Assembly: GCA_034436015.1 (NCBI GenBank)
Contig: DAOTWG010000019.1
Location: 87,249-151,248, forward strand
From: DAOTVX01 sp034436015
GTDB lineage: Bacteria; Chloroflexota; Anaerolineae; Anaerolineales; Villigracilaceae
DNA length: 64,000 nt
Reading direction: 5' to 3'
The notes beneath the pieces are model-generated. The model was given only the letters and a program-made list of their open reading frames with translations. It had not been told where the DNA came from and searched no databases. Made by a program: the position numbers and the translations under genes. Each line of letters starts with the position of its first letter. The first letter of the stretch is position 1. Of the stretch, positions 44,001 through 51,611 are shown piece by piece.

Positions 44001-45045
44001 CGCTGAAAGCCTGATGCCGGTCCATCTTCTCGGCAATCTCGGCAGCCATGCGGGTCAGGCTTTCCTGGGCGTAATTGCCGTTCTCTATCGGAAGCAAAGC
44101 GCGCGCCTCGGCATAGAGCAAGAAGAGCAGTTTATAGAGCAGGCTCAAACTGGCGCGGTAGATTTCGGCCAATGTCTCCGGCGTCTCTTCCCGAATCCCC
44201 TGTTCATGGAAACGATAGGCGAGGAACCCGCCGGCAAGAACCGGCATCACTTGGCGGAAGACGAGGTCTTTAAGTTTGTCGCTCACCCCGCGGGCGTAAG
44301 TCTTTGAGCCTTCCAGCACGCGCCGGACGAAGGACTTGCCCGCTTTATCCGGCAGGAAAGCAACTTTGCGGAAAAACAGGTACCAGCGCCGGAAGCGGGC
44401 AAGTTGCTCATCTGAAGGCGGCGCGCCGTCGGGCAGGAACTCGAACAGGCTGCTCAAGTCCACCTCATAGAACTGGCTGGCGACGCTGCTCACCTCGAGG
44501 CTGTAAAGACGCCAGGTCATGCCGTTGGTGAGAATTCCCCAGGCGCAGCGCGTGCCAATAAGGTAACTGACCATCTGGTAGGAGGGGTTCTCGCCTTTTT
44601 TCCAGGCGTCGCGTCCGCTCGAGTCTTTGGCGCTCAGCGGGCGGCCCCAATACTTGGCTTCCGCGATAGCCAGAGCGCGCGAGTAGAAGGCGTCATCCTT
44701 GCCTTGCCAGGACATAGCCTCGCGTTTGGCGCTCTCATCGGCAAAGAGGGCATAATCCGGGCGGTTCACCCGTCCGCCGCGCCGCGATTTGGTCTGGACA
44801 AAAAACTCCCAGCCAAGCAGCCGCAGAATGGGTTTAATAAACTCATCTTCGGTTTGCGCCTCGTTCCAGGTGTGACCGAACCGGCGCGCCTGGGCATAGA
44901 GCGCGCACACTTGCTCAAACGCAGGCCGGATATCCTCCGTCCACTCCGTCAGAGCAGGCAAACGGTGTTGAAGAAAATGCTGGGAGAAGAGAGTCTTGAC
45001 GGTTATAGACGAAACCCTGCGATGCAGTTCGACTTTAGTATACAT
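41053..45045 (-). CDS. Eco57I-like type II restriction-modification enzyme (nuclease and methylase in one chain)
   Basis: A 1330-residue single-chain R-M protein. The N-terminus holds a PD-(D/E)xK nuclease (EFIKPILRLLGWE, Asp97 in NRPDYALF, Glu129-x-Lys131 in IAEAKYW). The gamma-class N6-adenine methylase has motif I at Asp540 (VLDPAMGSGHFL) and motif IV VVGNPPYG at Asn825. The specificity region follows (about residues 829-1136), then a C-terminal helical domain. No separate specificity or methylase gene is nearby, matching solitary type IIG enzymes; the target site is unknown. The specificity part is much richer in A+T than the rest. ATG 45045 has no ribosome-binding site; a TACAAT lies at 45065-45070. 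Appears full length. Confidence 0.9.
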   Translation of the reverse strand: MYTKVELHRRVSSITVKTLFSQHFLQHRLPALTEWTEDIRPAFEQVCALYAQARRFGHTWNEAQTEDEFIKPILRLLGWEFFVQTKSRRGGRVNRPDYALFADESAKREAMSWQGKDDAFYSRALAIAEAKYWGRPLSAKDSSGRDAWKKGENPSYQMVSYLIGTRCAWGILTNGMTWRLYSLEVSSVASQFYEVDLSSLFEFLPDGAPPSDEQLARFRRWYLFFRKVAFLPDKAGKSFVRRVLEGSKTYARGVSDKLKDLVFRQVMPVLAGGFLAYRFHEQGIREETPETLAEIYRASLSLLYKLLFLLYAEARALLPIENGNYAQESLTRMAAEIAEKMDRHQAFSGATYATPLYDRLLALFRRVDRGDPALGIPRYNGGLFSPKTPENDFLETHKLSDRVIALAVDTLVRGARQPVDYAFISVRNLGSIYEGLLENRLQVVDAAAGQVELVNDKGERKATGSYYTPDYIVEYIVRKTLTPILDERENVFGEAMARAAKIRKRLARAADHATATRLRGELEQAEGQAREAFLGIKVLDPAMGSGHFLVNAVDFLTDAIIRRMQAFHDAHPDIPWKWNPIQTLIERVRDDILTEMKAQGICLDASRLNDTALLTRLVMKRCIYGVDLNPMAVELAKLSLWLHSFTVGAPLSFLDHHLRCGNSLIGTDVRMVEAAMQVKEQKGGGMQFSLWGGPFSGLLDLTVVMTEIAERTDATLADVRQSADAFDSFRQALAPYKEILDLWVSQHFGNGRALEFLTSYRDDLLDVLQGRRGIPEIYRETLDAARRLAVEKRFFHWDLEFPEVFVDLKRRDWAQNPGFDAVVGNPPYGAILDTFEEKFISKRCPVSTSHDTAEYFLERSDKVVKERGLIGLIVPKSIAFYRNWRGWRKYTVQNHTLTYLLDVGIGFENVNYEQLVLIFQKLLPTKEWCVTVDGAAPLRRFEPLKEINLIGCVKQDLMQMEETLIFCPVSKEEEQCLRTIRAHSIPLAHIALSIFRGLYIRDNLKKTLASGPYKFIDKVPDVGRYEIYRIREIGLNEPRYIQRAQAVMVPRFFFKVLRGKRLVVYPDTLGELLTTEKLVNVVIKPDVRYSLLMITAVVNSRTPSFYLQKILFSGITETSRVMDEEYSSRIPIPRIIFETPPTERACLVKEGDAQTSKVLESPEVCGWDYPTFLRSPMGSWLEERLAASPEQSDVVHDLLSELARKMIAINEQKQAEMKGFLAWFERQLGAKIDDLSGKSQLRRYLGDYQKGEEHLAFEQLLDILSKNQKKLGVKVSSRDFQENLEREYRASLGKLLRLKARLAATDRLIDLIVYRLYGLTEDEVRVVEQA

Positions 45046-45070
45046 GAGAAGGGCGGAATTGCGAATTGTA

Positions 45071-45849
45071 GATAGACTTATCCATCCTTGCCGACAATGG
45101 CTTGGAAGCTCATCTCCCTGGTCCCATCCGCATCTGCTGAAATACCAGATCATCAAGAAGATCGCGCTGTAAAGAGAACCTCCTACCAGAAAATCTGGCG
45201 ACAGTACAGGCGCTTCCAAGCGATACCGGGCTCGCCAAGAACTAGCAGAGGTTCATCCCCGCCATATATTGGGCGCGCAGAGGGACTGCAATAGTTCTGA
45301 ATCTTGGCAGATTGATCTCACTGTTGGCAAGCGATGAGCACTTATCTTCCTGCCATTATCTTGCATCCAAGTAAGCGTCGCCTTCCGGGCGACCATGACG
45401 CTCAGCCAGTTCGACGATCTGCTTCCCTCTGTCCAAACCGCGCAAACAGAGCCAGCAACGGCAATTTTTTCTCACGATTGGGAAATACCAACCAAATTGG
45501 TTCTTGCTTGCCTCCCCGCTTCGAACCAGGCGGTTCGCCAGATGCGCTTTTCGGCAACAGCGTCATGCCGCCGAATTACGCGAACGCGTTGTAGCCGCCT
45601 ACCTGCGTCGTCAACGTACGCGCAGTCTCGCGACTGACATCTTAACCCTACAGAAATCCTAGCCGCAGGGACAAGGGCAAGACGGGAATCCAAGCGGCCT
45701 CTGCCGCGCGCCTGCACGCGCGCGGTACGCGCGCCACGCAGCGCAGGCAGCGGACTCTACTGCCTTAACCCCTTGCTCGTCCGCGCAAGCGGGAGACAGG
45801 CAGTGGCCGCCTAAACTCCGCCGGCAGGCGTGGGGCCGCTGCCCGCTCC
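45071..45849. other. Gene-free region between the R-M gene and ftsZ
   Basis: Nearly 800 bases without a convincing gene. A plus-strand frame at 45395-45637 begins MTLSQFDDLLPSV, faintly like the start of an IS5-type transposase, but no continuation is found. A GC-rich stretch around 45713-45734 (TGCACGCGCGCG then GTACGCGCGC) is alternating purine-pyrimidine. No clear terminator for ftsZ is visible. Confidence 0.5.
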
Positions 45850-46995
45850 TCACCGCCGATTGCGCAGAAAGGTAGGGATGTCGAGATCATCGGTGTTAAT
45901 CACCTGCGGCCGAAATTCCACGTTCTGCGGCTTCGCAGGCGAGTGTGCTTCTGCGCCAACGAGAGCCGGCATTGACGTTCTCTCCTCTTCCATTGCGGGA
46001 AGGGCGCGACCCTGCGGCTTGATGATACGACGAGGCATGCCCGTGCGCTCGAAGCCGGTGGCAATAATGGTAATGCGCAGTTCGTCGCCCAGGTTCGGAT
46101 CAATCACGGCGCCGAATTTGATGTTCACATCGGGATGCGCCGCCTCGCGAAGAATGGCCGCCGCTTGCGTCACCTCGAAGAGGGTCAAATCAGGGCCTCC
46201 GGTCACGTTGAACAGAATCGCGCGTGCGCCATCAAGCGTAATATCGAGCAGCTGACTGGACATGGCCTGCTCGGTGGCCTTGCGGGCGCGATCCTCGCCC
46301 GAAGCGCGTCCCAATGCCATGAACGCCGCGCCGCCCTCCGCCATGATGGCGCGCACGTCGCGAAAATCTACGTTAATGAGGCCCGGCACCGTGATGACCT
46401 CCGAGATGCCCTGGATGCCCTGCCGCAAGACGTCATCCGCCAGACAGAAAGCCTCTTGCAGGGTGGTGCGTTTCTCGGTAATTTGGAGCAAGCGGTCGTT
46501 TGGAATGGCAATGAGCGTATCCACACGTTCCTTTAGTTCCGCCATGCCTTTCTCTGCCGCCATCATGCGCTTGTTGCCCTCGAAGGTGAACGGACGGGTG
46601 ACGACAGCGATCGTCAGCGCGCCGCACTCACGGGCCACCTGCGCGACGATGGGCGCAGCGCCGGTACCCGTTCCACCGCCGAGTCCGGCCGTCACAAAGA
46701 TCATGTCTGCTCCCTTGAACAAGGTGTACAGCGCATCGGCCGACTCTTCGGCTGCCTTGCGTCCGATTTCCGGGTCGCCGCCCGCGCCCAGGCCGCGCGT
46801 CAACTTCTCGCCCAGGCGAATGCGTGTGGGGGCTTTGGAAAGTAACAGCGCCTGCGCGTCGGTGTTGGCCGCGATGAACTCCACACCCTGAATGCCTTCT
46901 TCGATCATGCGGTTGACCGAATTGCACCCCCCGCCTCCCACGCCGACGACTTTGATGCAGGTGAAGGTTTCCGTAGTGCCTTTCTTTGTGTCCAT
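45850..46995 (-). CDS. ftsZ: Cell division protein FtsZ
   Basis: A 381-residue tubulin-like GTPase that forms the Z ring. GVGGGGCNSVNRM starts the GTP-binding domain, and the tubulin signature is FVTAGLGGGTGTGAAPIVA. NDRLLQ and the T7 loop GLINVDFRDVRAIM (catalytic Asp) are present, so polymerisation-coupled GTPase should work. A short linker leads to the C-terminal peptide DLDIPTFLRNRR, which binds FtsA and other anchors. It is last in the dcw cluster, 96 bases after ftsA, and may have its own promoter there. Confidence 0.99.
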   Translation of the reverse strand: MDTKKGTTETFTCIKVVGVGGGGCNSVNRMIEEGIQGVEFIAANTDAQALLLSKAPTRIRLGEKLTRGLGAGGDPEIGRKAAEESADALYTLFKGADMIFVTAGLGGGTGTGAAPIVAQVARECGALTIAVVTRPFTFEGNKRMMAAEKGMAELKERVDTLIAIPNDRLLQITEKRTTLQEAFCLADDVLRQGIQGISEVITVPGLINVDFRDVRAIMAEGGAAFMALGRASGEDRARKATEQAMSSQLLDITLDGARAILFNVTGGPDLTLFEVTQAAAILREAAHPDVNIKFGAVIDPNLGDELRITIIATGFERTGMPRRIIKPQGRALPAMEEERTSMPALVGAEAHSPAKPQNVEFRPQVINTDDLDIPTFLRNRR

Positions 46996-47091
46996 ACGTT
47001 CCTCCTATGATGAAGATGAAATGCTCATGTTCCCGAACTGTTCCTTAATGGTCAAGGAGAAGCCGTTCCATGTCGCCTCTCCGGGACTAGC

Positions 47092-48330
47092 CTAGGGCAG
47101 TAAGCGTTTAAGCCAGTTTTTTAGCGGTTCCAAACTCATATGAACTTCTCCTTTCTGACGTCGGCGCGCGCGATGGCGCGCGGAAACCACAGGCATCCCC
47201 AGCAGGGCAGCCGCCCACTGCAGTAAGCCGACGCTGGTCGCATACGCAGGAGACTTCAACTGATCGGCCAAGCCGAGCAGGTTTTCCGGTTGCGCCGTGC
47301 GCACCGCCAGTCCCGCCACGCGCGCGGCCAGTTGACGAATGCCCGGCAAAGCGCTCGTTCCGCCGGTCAACACCAGCCCGGCTGGCAACAGACCATCATA
47401 GCCCGAACGCTTGATCTCCTGCATGACGAGGGAAAAAATTTCCTCCACACGCGCCTCAATGATATGCACCAGAGCCTGACGACTGATTTCAATCGGCTCC
47501 TCTTCGCCAAAAGGTCGCACGGTAAAGACCTCCTCTGCGCCAACACCGGAGCGCAACGCATAGCCGTACTTTTTCTTGACAGCCTCCGCCTGGGTGATGG
47601 GCAAGCGCAAGCCATGCGCAATATCATTGGTCACGTGGTTGCCCCCCACTGCCAGTACCATGGTATGCCAGACATTTCCATCTACATAGATGGCGACATC
47701 GGTTGTCCCGCCGCCAATATCGCAGATCGCCACGCCCATCTGACGCTCCGCATCGGTCAACACTGCGTCGCCGGAAGCCAGGGGATTGAGCACGAACTGG
47801 AGCACCTCCACGCCGGCCGCGCCGACGCACTGGCGCAAGTTCTCCATTGTCGCGGAGGCCGCCGTAATGATGTGCGCTTCCACCTCCAGCCGGTAGCCGT
47901 GCATTCCTATTGGCTGACGAATCCCCTCCTGCCCGTCCACGGTGAAACCGCGCTGGATCACATGGACGATCTCGCGGTTATGAGGAATGGCGACCGCGCG
48001 CGCTGCATCCAGGGCGCGGTAAATATCGTCCTCATCTATTGTCTCGCCAGCCACCGCTGCCACACCGCGACTGTTGATAGAGGCCACATGCGCGCCGGCC
48101 AGGCTAACGACCGCGGCAGTGATCTCCACACCCGAAGTCTGCTCCGCTTTGCGCACCGAGCGGGTGATCGCCTGGGAGGCCGCTTCCAAATCCACAAGGA
48201 CGCCTTTCTTGATTCCTTGAGAAGGTTCGATGCCAACGCCCAGGATGCGGATACCCTCCTCCACCACCTGCCCGACCAGCGTACAGACCTTGGTTGTGCC
48301 TACGTCAATTCCAACGACAATATCCTCCAT
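47092..48330 (-). CDS. ftsA: Cell division protein FtsA
   Basis: A 412-residue actin-like ATPase that tethers FtsZ to the membrane. VVGIDVGTTKVCTLVGQ (phosphate 1), AICDIGGGTTDVAIY (phosphate 2) and GLVLTGGTSALPGI (adenosine motif) are intact. The extreme C-terminus LEPLKNWLKRLLP is an amphipathic membrane-binding helix, joined by an Arg-rich linker (SARHRARRRQKG). It follows ftsQ by 11 bases. Confidence 0.98.
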   Translation of the reverse strand: MEDIVVGIDVGTTKVCTLVGQVVEEGIRILGVGIEPSQGIKKGVLVDLEAASQAITRSVRKAEQTSGVEITAAVVSLAGAHVASINSRGVAAVAGETIDEDDIYRALDAARAVAIPHNREIVHVIQRGFTVDGQEGIRQPIGMHGYRLEVEAHIITAASATMENLRQCVGAAGVEVLQFVLNPLASGDAVLTDAERQMGVAICDIGGGTTDVAIYVDGNVWHTMVLAVGGNHVTNDIAHGLRLPITQAEAVKKKYGYALRSGVGAEEVFTVRPFGEEEPIEISRQALVHIIEARVEEIFSLVMQEIKRSGYDGLLPAGLVLTGGTSALPGIRQLAARVAGLAVRTAQPENLLGLADQLKSPAYATSVGLLQWAAALLGMPVVSARHRARRRQKGEVHMSLEPLKNWLKRLLP

Positions 48331-48341
48331 GCCACGCCTGC

Positions 48342-49316
48342 CTACTTATAGAACGGCGCTTGCAAGTACTCCACGCTAATCAACGTGGGCGTAATCCCGG
48401 AAGCCGTCAGTTTATCCACAATTGCCTGATACACTTGCAATTTGAGCGGGATGTCCTCCGTGTTCTGTCCAAAATACACCGACCAACCGCGCGAGTCCTC
48501 CCAACCCACACCATAGGAGGGGTCGTAGATCATAGGTTGTCCTGGCGGAACATAGGGGAAAATAATCGCCATCACGCGCACCAGTGCCGGATCCATAAAC
48601 ACCTGCCGGCTCCTCTCCCGGTCATCGCTGGGCGGCTGCGGCGGACGACCGTTCGCGAACACGTCAATCAGGACAGAGGCCTCGCCGCGTATGGGGAAAG
48701 CGACTCCCTCTGCGTCCACCCAAAACATGTGCTCGCCCTGATGCCAGGTCAGAATCGGCGCGCGCTCTACCACGTTGACGGTGATCCGGTTCGGCAAGCT
48801 GACCTGCACCTTTACATCCGCCAGGTCGGGGTAAGCAGCGCGCAAATTGGCCTCGATTTGCGCCGGCGCCGCCCGGAATATAGGCTCGCCGACCAAGCGC
48901 AACACGGCGTGGATTTCGGTCACGCCCAGACGTTGATTCCCATACACTTCCGCCCCGTCCACGTGAAAGAGCGGAGCATTCCACATAGTGTAGAGCAGGA
49001 AGCCCAGCGCAAGCGAGAGCGCGCCGGAAACCAATCGCCCCGCGTGGAAGTGCGGCAACGCGAGGGAAGGCGCTTCGAGAATAGTCAGCGCAGAATCATA
49101 GCGCTGCCTTCGTGCGACCTGCTTCACCTGACGCGCCGTACCGCCCATGATCGGCGAGCGCACGAAGGTAGGGCGCGGCGTCTCGGCGCCGAAGGCGCGT
49201 CGCGGCGTCGGCGGCGCCGTCGGCGTCAACGGCTGCGAGGCTCTGGTCTTCTTGCGCCGTTGCGCACGGCGTCGGCGCACCAGTTCCGCGCGGGTCGGTT
49301 TCGTTGCCGTCCTCAT
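48342..49316 (-). CDS. ftsQ: Cell division protein FtsQ/DivIB
   Basis: A 324-residue bitopic protein. The N-terminal 90 residues are cytoplasmic, basic and Ala/Pro/Thr-rich (RAELVRRRRAQRRKK). One transmembrane helix (LVSGALSLALGFLLYTM) is near 92-110. The POTRA domain follows (FHVDGAEVYGNQRLGVTEI) and the FtsQ beta domain (VSLPNRITVNVVERAPILTW, WVDAEGVAFP). FtsQ couples the FtsL/FtsB proteins to the septal synthase. Its start overlaps the ddl stop (ATGA). Confidence 0.93.
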   Translation of the reverse strand: MRTATKPTRAELVRRRRAQRRKKTRASQPLTPTAPPTPRRAFGAETPRPTFVRSPIMGGTARQVKQVARRQRYDSALTILEAPSLALPHFHAGRLVSGALSLALGFLLYTMWNAPLFHVDGAEVYGNQRLGVTEIHAVLRLVGEPIFRAAPAQIEANLRAAYPDLADVKVQVSLPNRITVNVVERAPILTWHQGEHMFWVDAEGVAFPIRGEASVLIDVFANGRPPQPPSDDRERSRQVFMDPALVRVMAIIFPYVPPGQPMIYDPSYGVGWEDSRGWSVYFGQNTEDIPLKLQVYQAIVDKLTASGITPTLISVEYLQAPFYK

Positions 49317-50446
49317 CTCGTCCTCCGAAAGCGACGCTCGGTACGATCTCGTTCAGCCTTGCGCTCCAAAGCCAGTTCGACGAGGCGGTCCACCAGTCGG
49401 ACATAAGGTAATCCGCTCGCCTCCCAGAGCTTCGGGTACATACTGATTGCCGTGAACCCAGGGATCGTGTTGATTTCGTTTACATAGATCCGGTGGCTTT
49501 CTTTCTCGACGAAGAAGTCCACACGCGCCATGCCGGCGCAGTCAACGGCGCGATAGGCGCGCAACGCCAACGCGCGCACCGTTTCGCTCACCTCCGCCGG
49601 CAACGGCGCCGGAATCAGCAAGCCGGAAGTGCCGTCCAAGTACTTGGCCTCGTAAGAGTAGAACTCTCGGCTGGGTACGATTTCCCCGGGCACGGAGGCC
49701 ACCGGCCGATCATTCCCCAGGACAGAAACTTCAATTTCGCGCGCCTGCACGCCGCGCTCTACCAACACACGACGGTCGTAACGCGCAGCCTCGCGTAAAC
49801 CTTCCACCAAATCGGCGCGGCGATTGCACTTGGTAATGCCGACGGAAGACCCTAGATTCGCCGGCTTGACGAACAGGGGATAGGCAGCCAGTTGTTCCGC
49901 GCGCCGAATGACATCTTCCACGGCGTTCTCAATCTCACTGCGTAGAACCACAAGGGACTCGACAACCGGGATACCGTTCGCGCGCATGACATCCTTGAAA
50001 ACCCCCTTATCCATCCCCAACGCCGAGCCGGTCACTCCCGCGCCGACATACGCCAAGTCTGCCAGTTCAAGCAAACCCTGTAACGTGCCATCCTCGCCGT
50101 ACGTCCCGTGCAATATCGGGAAGACTACATCCAGATCGGTCAACTTCTCCAGCATGCTTTTCCCCTGCTGCTCATGCAACCGATATAAGCCGGGACGGCA
50201 GGGATCAGGCAGAATGGTACAGGGAAACAGCGCATCCGTATGACCCCGCTCCAGCCGTTCGCGAACATTCTCCCCCGTCAACCAGACGCCATCGTGAGTA
50301 ATACCGATTTCATAGATTTCATAGCGCCCTGGATCGAGCACCTCCAACACCGATTTCGCCGAGATCAGCGAAACCTCGTGCTCGCCAGAGCGCCCTCCGA
50401 AGAGGACAGCAATGCGGAGACGGGAGGAAGGGATGGAATCAGTCAT
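49313..50446 (-). CDS. ddl: D-alanine--D-alanine ligase
   Basis: A 377-residue ATP-grasp enzyme making D-Ala-D-Ala for the peptidoglycan stem. IAVLFGGRSGEHEVSLISA starts the N-terminal domain. VFPILHGTYGEDGTLQGLLE, GSALGMDKGVFKDVM, FVKPANLGSSVGITK and ARVDFFVE with VNEINTIPGFT form the ATP and Mg2+ sites. The final Arg-rich tail overlaps ftsQ by four bases. The start at 50446 overlaps the murB stop (ATGA); a GTG at 50455 is in frame but less likely. Confidence 0.97.
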   Translation of the reverse strand: MTDSIPSSRLRIAVLFGGRSGEHEVSLISAKSVLEVLDPGRYEIYEIGITHDGVWLTGENVRERLERGHTDALFPCTILPDPCRPGLYRLHEQQGKSMLEKLTDLDVVFPILHGTYGEDGTLQGLLELADLAYVGAGVTGSALGMDKGVFKDVMRANGIPVVESLVVLRSEIENAVEDVIRRAEQLAAYPLFVKPANLGSSVGITKCNRRADLVEGLREAARYDRRVLVERGVQAREIEVSVLGNDRPVASVPGEIVPSREFYSYEAKYLDGTSGLLIPAPLPAEVSETVRALALRAYRAVDCAGMARVDFFVEKESHRIYVNEINTIPGFTAISMYPKLWEASGLPYVRLVDRLVELALERKAERDRTERRFRRTR

Positions 50447-51366
50447 GGTTGCCACTCGCCGATCAATTCGATTTCCGGTTCCAGATACACGCCGCTTTTC
50501 TCCGCTACGGCGCGTCGCACCAGCTCCAGGAGCGTCTTGATGTCAGAGGCGGTCGCTTGGCCGTGGTTGATGAAGAAGTTCGCGTGAATCGGGCTCACCT
50601 CGATGTCGCCAATGCGTGTTCCTTTCAGGCCGGCATGTTCGATCAGGCGGCCTGCATGATCGCCCGGCGGGTTTTTGAATACGGATCCCATGCTGGCTCC
50701 GGACGGTTGTGTCTGTTTGCGTTTCCGCTGCGAGCGCGCCATACGGGCCTGAACGGTTGAGACATCCTCCCGCCGGAACTGCAGTGTCGCCGACAGAATA
50801 ACAGCCTCTGCCTCTGCGCGCTTGAGGAGGCTGGAGCGATAGGAGAAGGCCAGTCGCGCCGCCTCCCAGCGTTGCCTCCCTTGCTGCCTGTGCAAGACCT
50901 CCACCGTCTGCACCTGATGAGCGATCTCGCCGCCAAAAGCCCCGGCATTGCCGTAGATGGCGCCGCCCAGCGTACCGGGAATCCCGGTAGCCCATTCCAG
51001 TCCGCTCAAGCCGGCGCAAGCCGCGCGCTGGACGATACTGTTGAGCGAGGCGCCCGATTCGGCCCAAATGGTCGGCGGCTCTGTCTCGAGGTGGAGGACC
51101 ACGCGTTGCGCCCGGTTGAGCACCACCACGCCGCGCACGCCCCGGTCGCTAATAAGCACGTTCGAGCCGCCACCCAGGATGCGGAAGGAGATGTTCATCA
51201 TCCATAATTGCTCCGCGATGTGCGCCAACTCATCTACAGAACGCGCGACAAGCAATGCGTCCGCTGCGCCACCCACGCGCGCCGAAGTATAGGGCGCCAA
51301 GGGAGCGTCCACTTGCAAACGTTCGCCAAAAGTATCTCGCAAAGTATTCATAGCCATCGAATCCAT
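50443..51366 (-). CDS. murB: UDP-N-acetylenolpyruvoylglucosamine reductase
   Basis: A roughly 307-residue FAD enzyme reducing UDP-GlcNAc-enolpyruvate to UDP-MurNAc. APYTSARVGGAADALL begins the FAD domain. RILGGGSNVLISD, GLEWATGIPGTLGGAIYGNAGAFGGE and AFSYRSSLLKR are signatures; PSGASMGSVFKNPPGD contains the catalytic Ser, and HANFFINHGQA with PEIELIGEW closes the type I/II core. Several ATGs near the start (51381, 51366, 51357, 51351) make the N-terminus uncertain by about ten residues. It follows the 62-codon ORF by 56 bases. Confidence 0.95.
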   Translation of the reverse strand: MDSMAMNTLRDTFGERLQVDAPLAPYTSARVGGAADALLVARSVDELAHIAEQLWMMNISFRILGGGSNVLISDRGVRGVVVLNRAQRVVLHLETEPPTIWAESGASLNSIVQRAACAGLSGLEWATGIPGTLGGAIYGNAGAFGGEIAHQVQTVEVLHRQQGRQRWEAARLAFSYRSSLLKRAEAEAVILSATLQFRREDVSTVQARMARSQRKRKQTQPSGASMGSVFKNPPGDHAGRLIEHAGLKGTRIGDIEVSPIHANFFINHGQATASDIKTLLELVRRAVAEKSGVYLEPEIELIGEWQP

Positions 51367-51422
51367 CTCACACTTCCGCATTTCATTCTGCTCTGGATGC
51401 TCGTCGCGCCTCACCGTCTGCT

Positions 51423-51611
51423 TTATCCTTCTTCCTTTAGCCGCGCGATGATACGAAGCACGGTCACGGCGTCGGGCTGTTGTCTGGGCAACGGCGCAGG
51501 CGCATGATGTCCCTGCGGATCTGGGTTGGGCACATCGCCCAGAACCAGTTTGAGCGGAGGCAAAGCCATCGTTTCTGCTTCGTAGCGGCGGATTTCCTCT
51601 CGTTTAATCAT
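51423..51611 (-). CDS. Small ORF of 62 residues between murC and murB, unknown
   Basis: A short gene with a strong ribosome-binding site: AAGGAGGAAG runs into ATG 51611, which overlaps the murC stop by eight bases. The product begins with a charged helix (IKREEIRRYEAETMALPP), has a central Pro-rich part (NPDPQGHHAPAPLP) and ends in a short amphipathic helix (VLRIIARLKEEG). No transmembrane segment or known domain is visible. Position inside the dcw operon and the excellent Shine-Dalgarno argue that it is translated. It may be a lineage-specific division or cell wall factor, or only a coupling peptide. Confidence 0.6.
   Translation of the reverse strand: MIKREEIRRYEAETMALPPLKLVLGDVPNPDPQGHHAPAPLPRQQPDAVTVLRIIARLKEEG

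Noticed and set aside
43300..44307. Plus-strand frame of 335 codons inside the R-M gene
   Set aside because: Opposite strand of the methylase and nuclease domains; no start signal or homology.
45334..45637. Possible transposase remnant (MTLSQFDDLLPSV)
   Set aside because: Only a dozen residues resemble the start of IS5-type transposases, with no DDE motif and no terminal inverted repeats visible.
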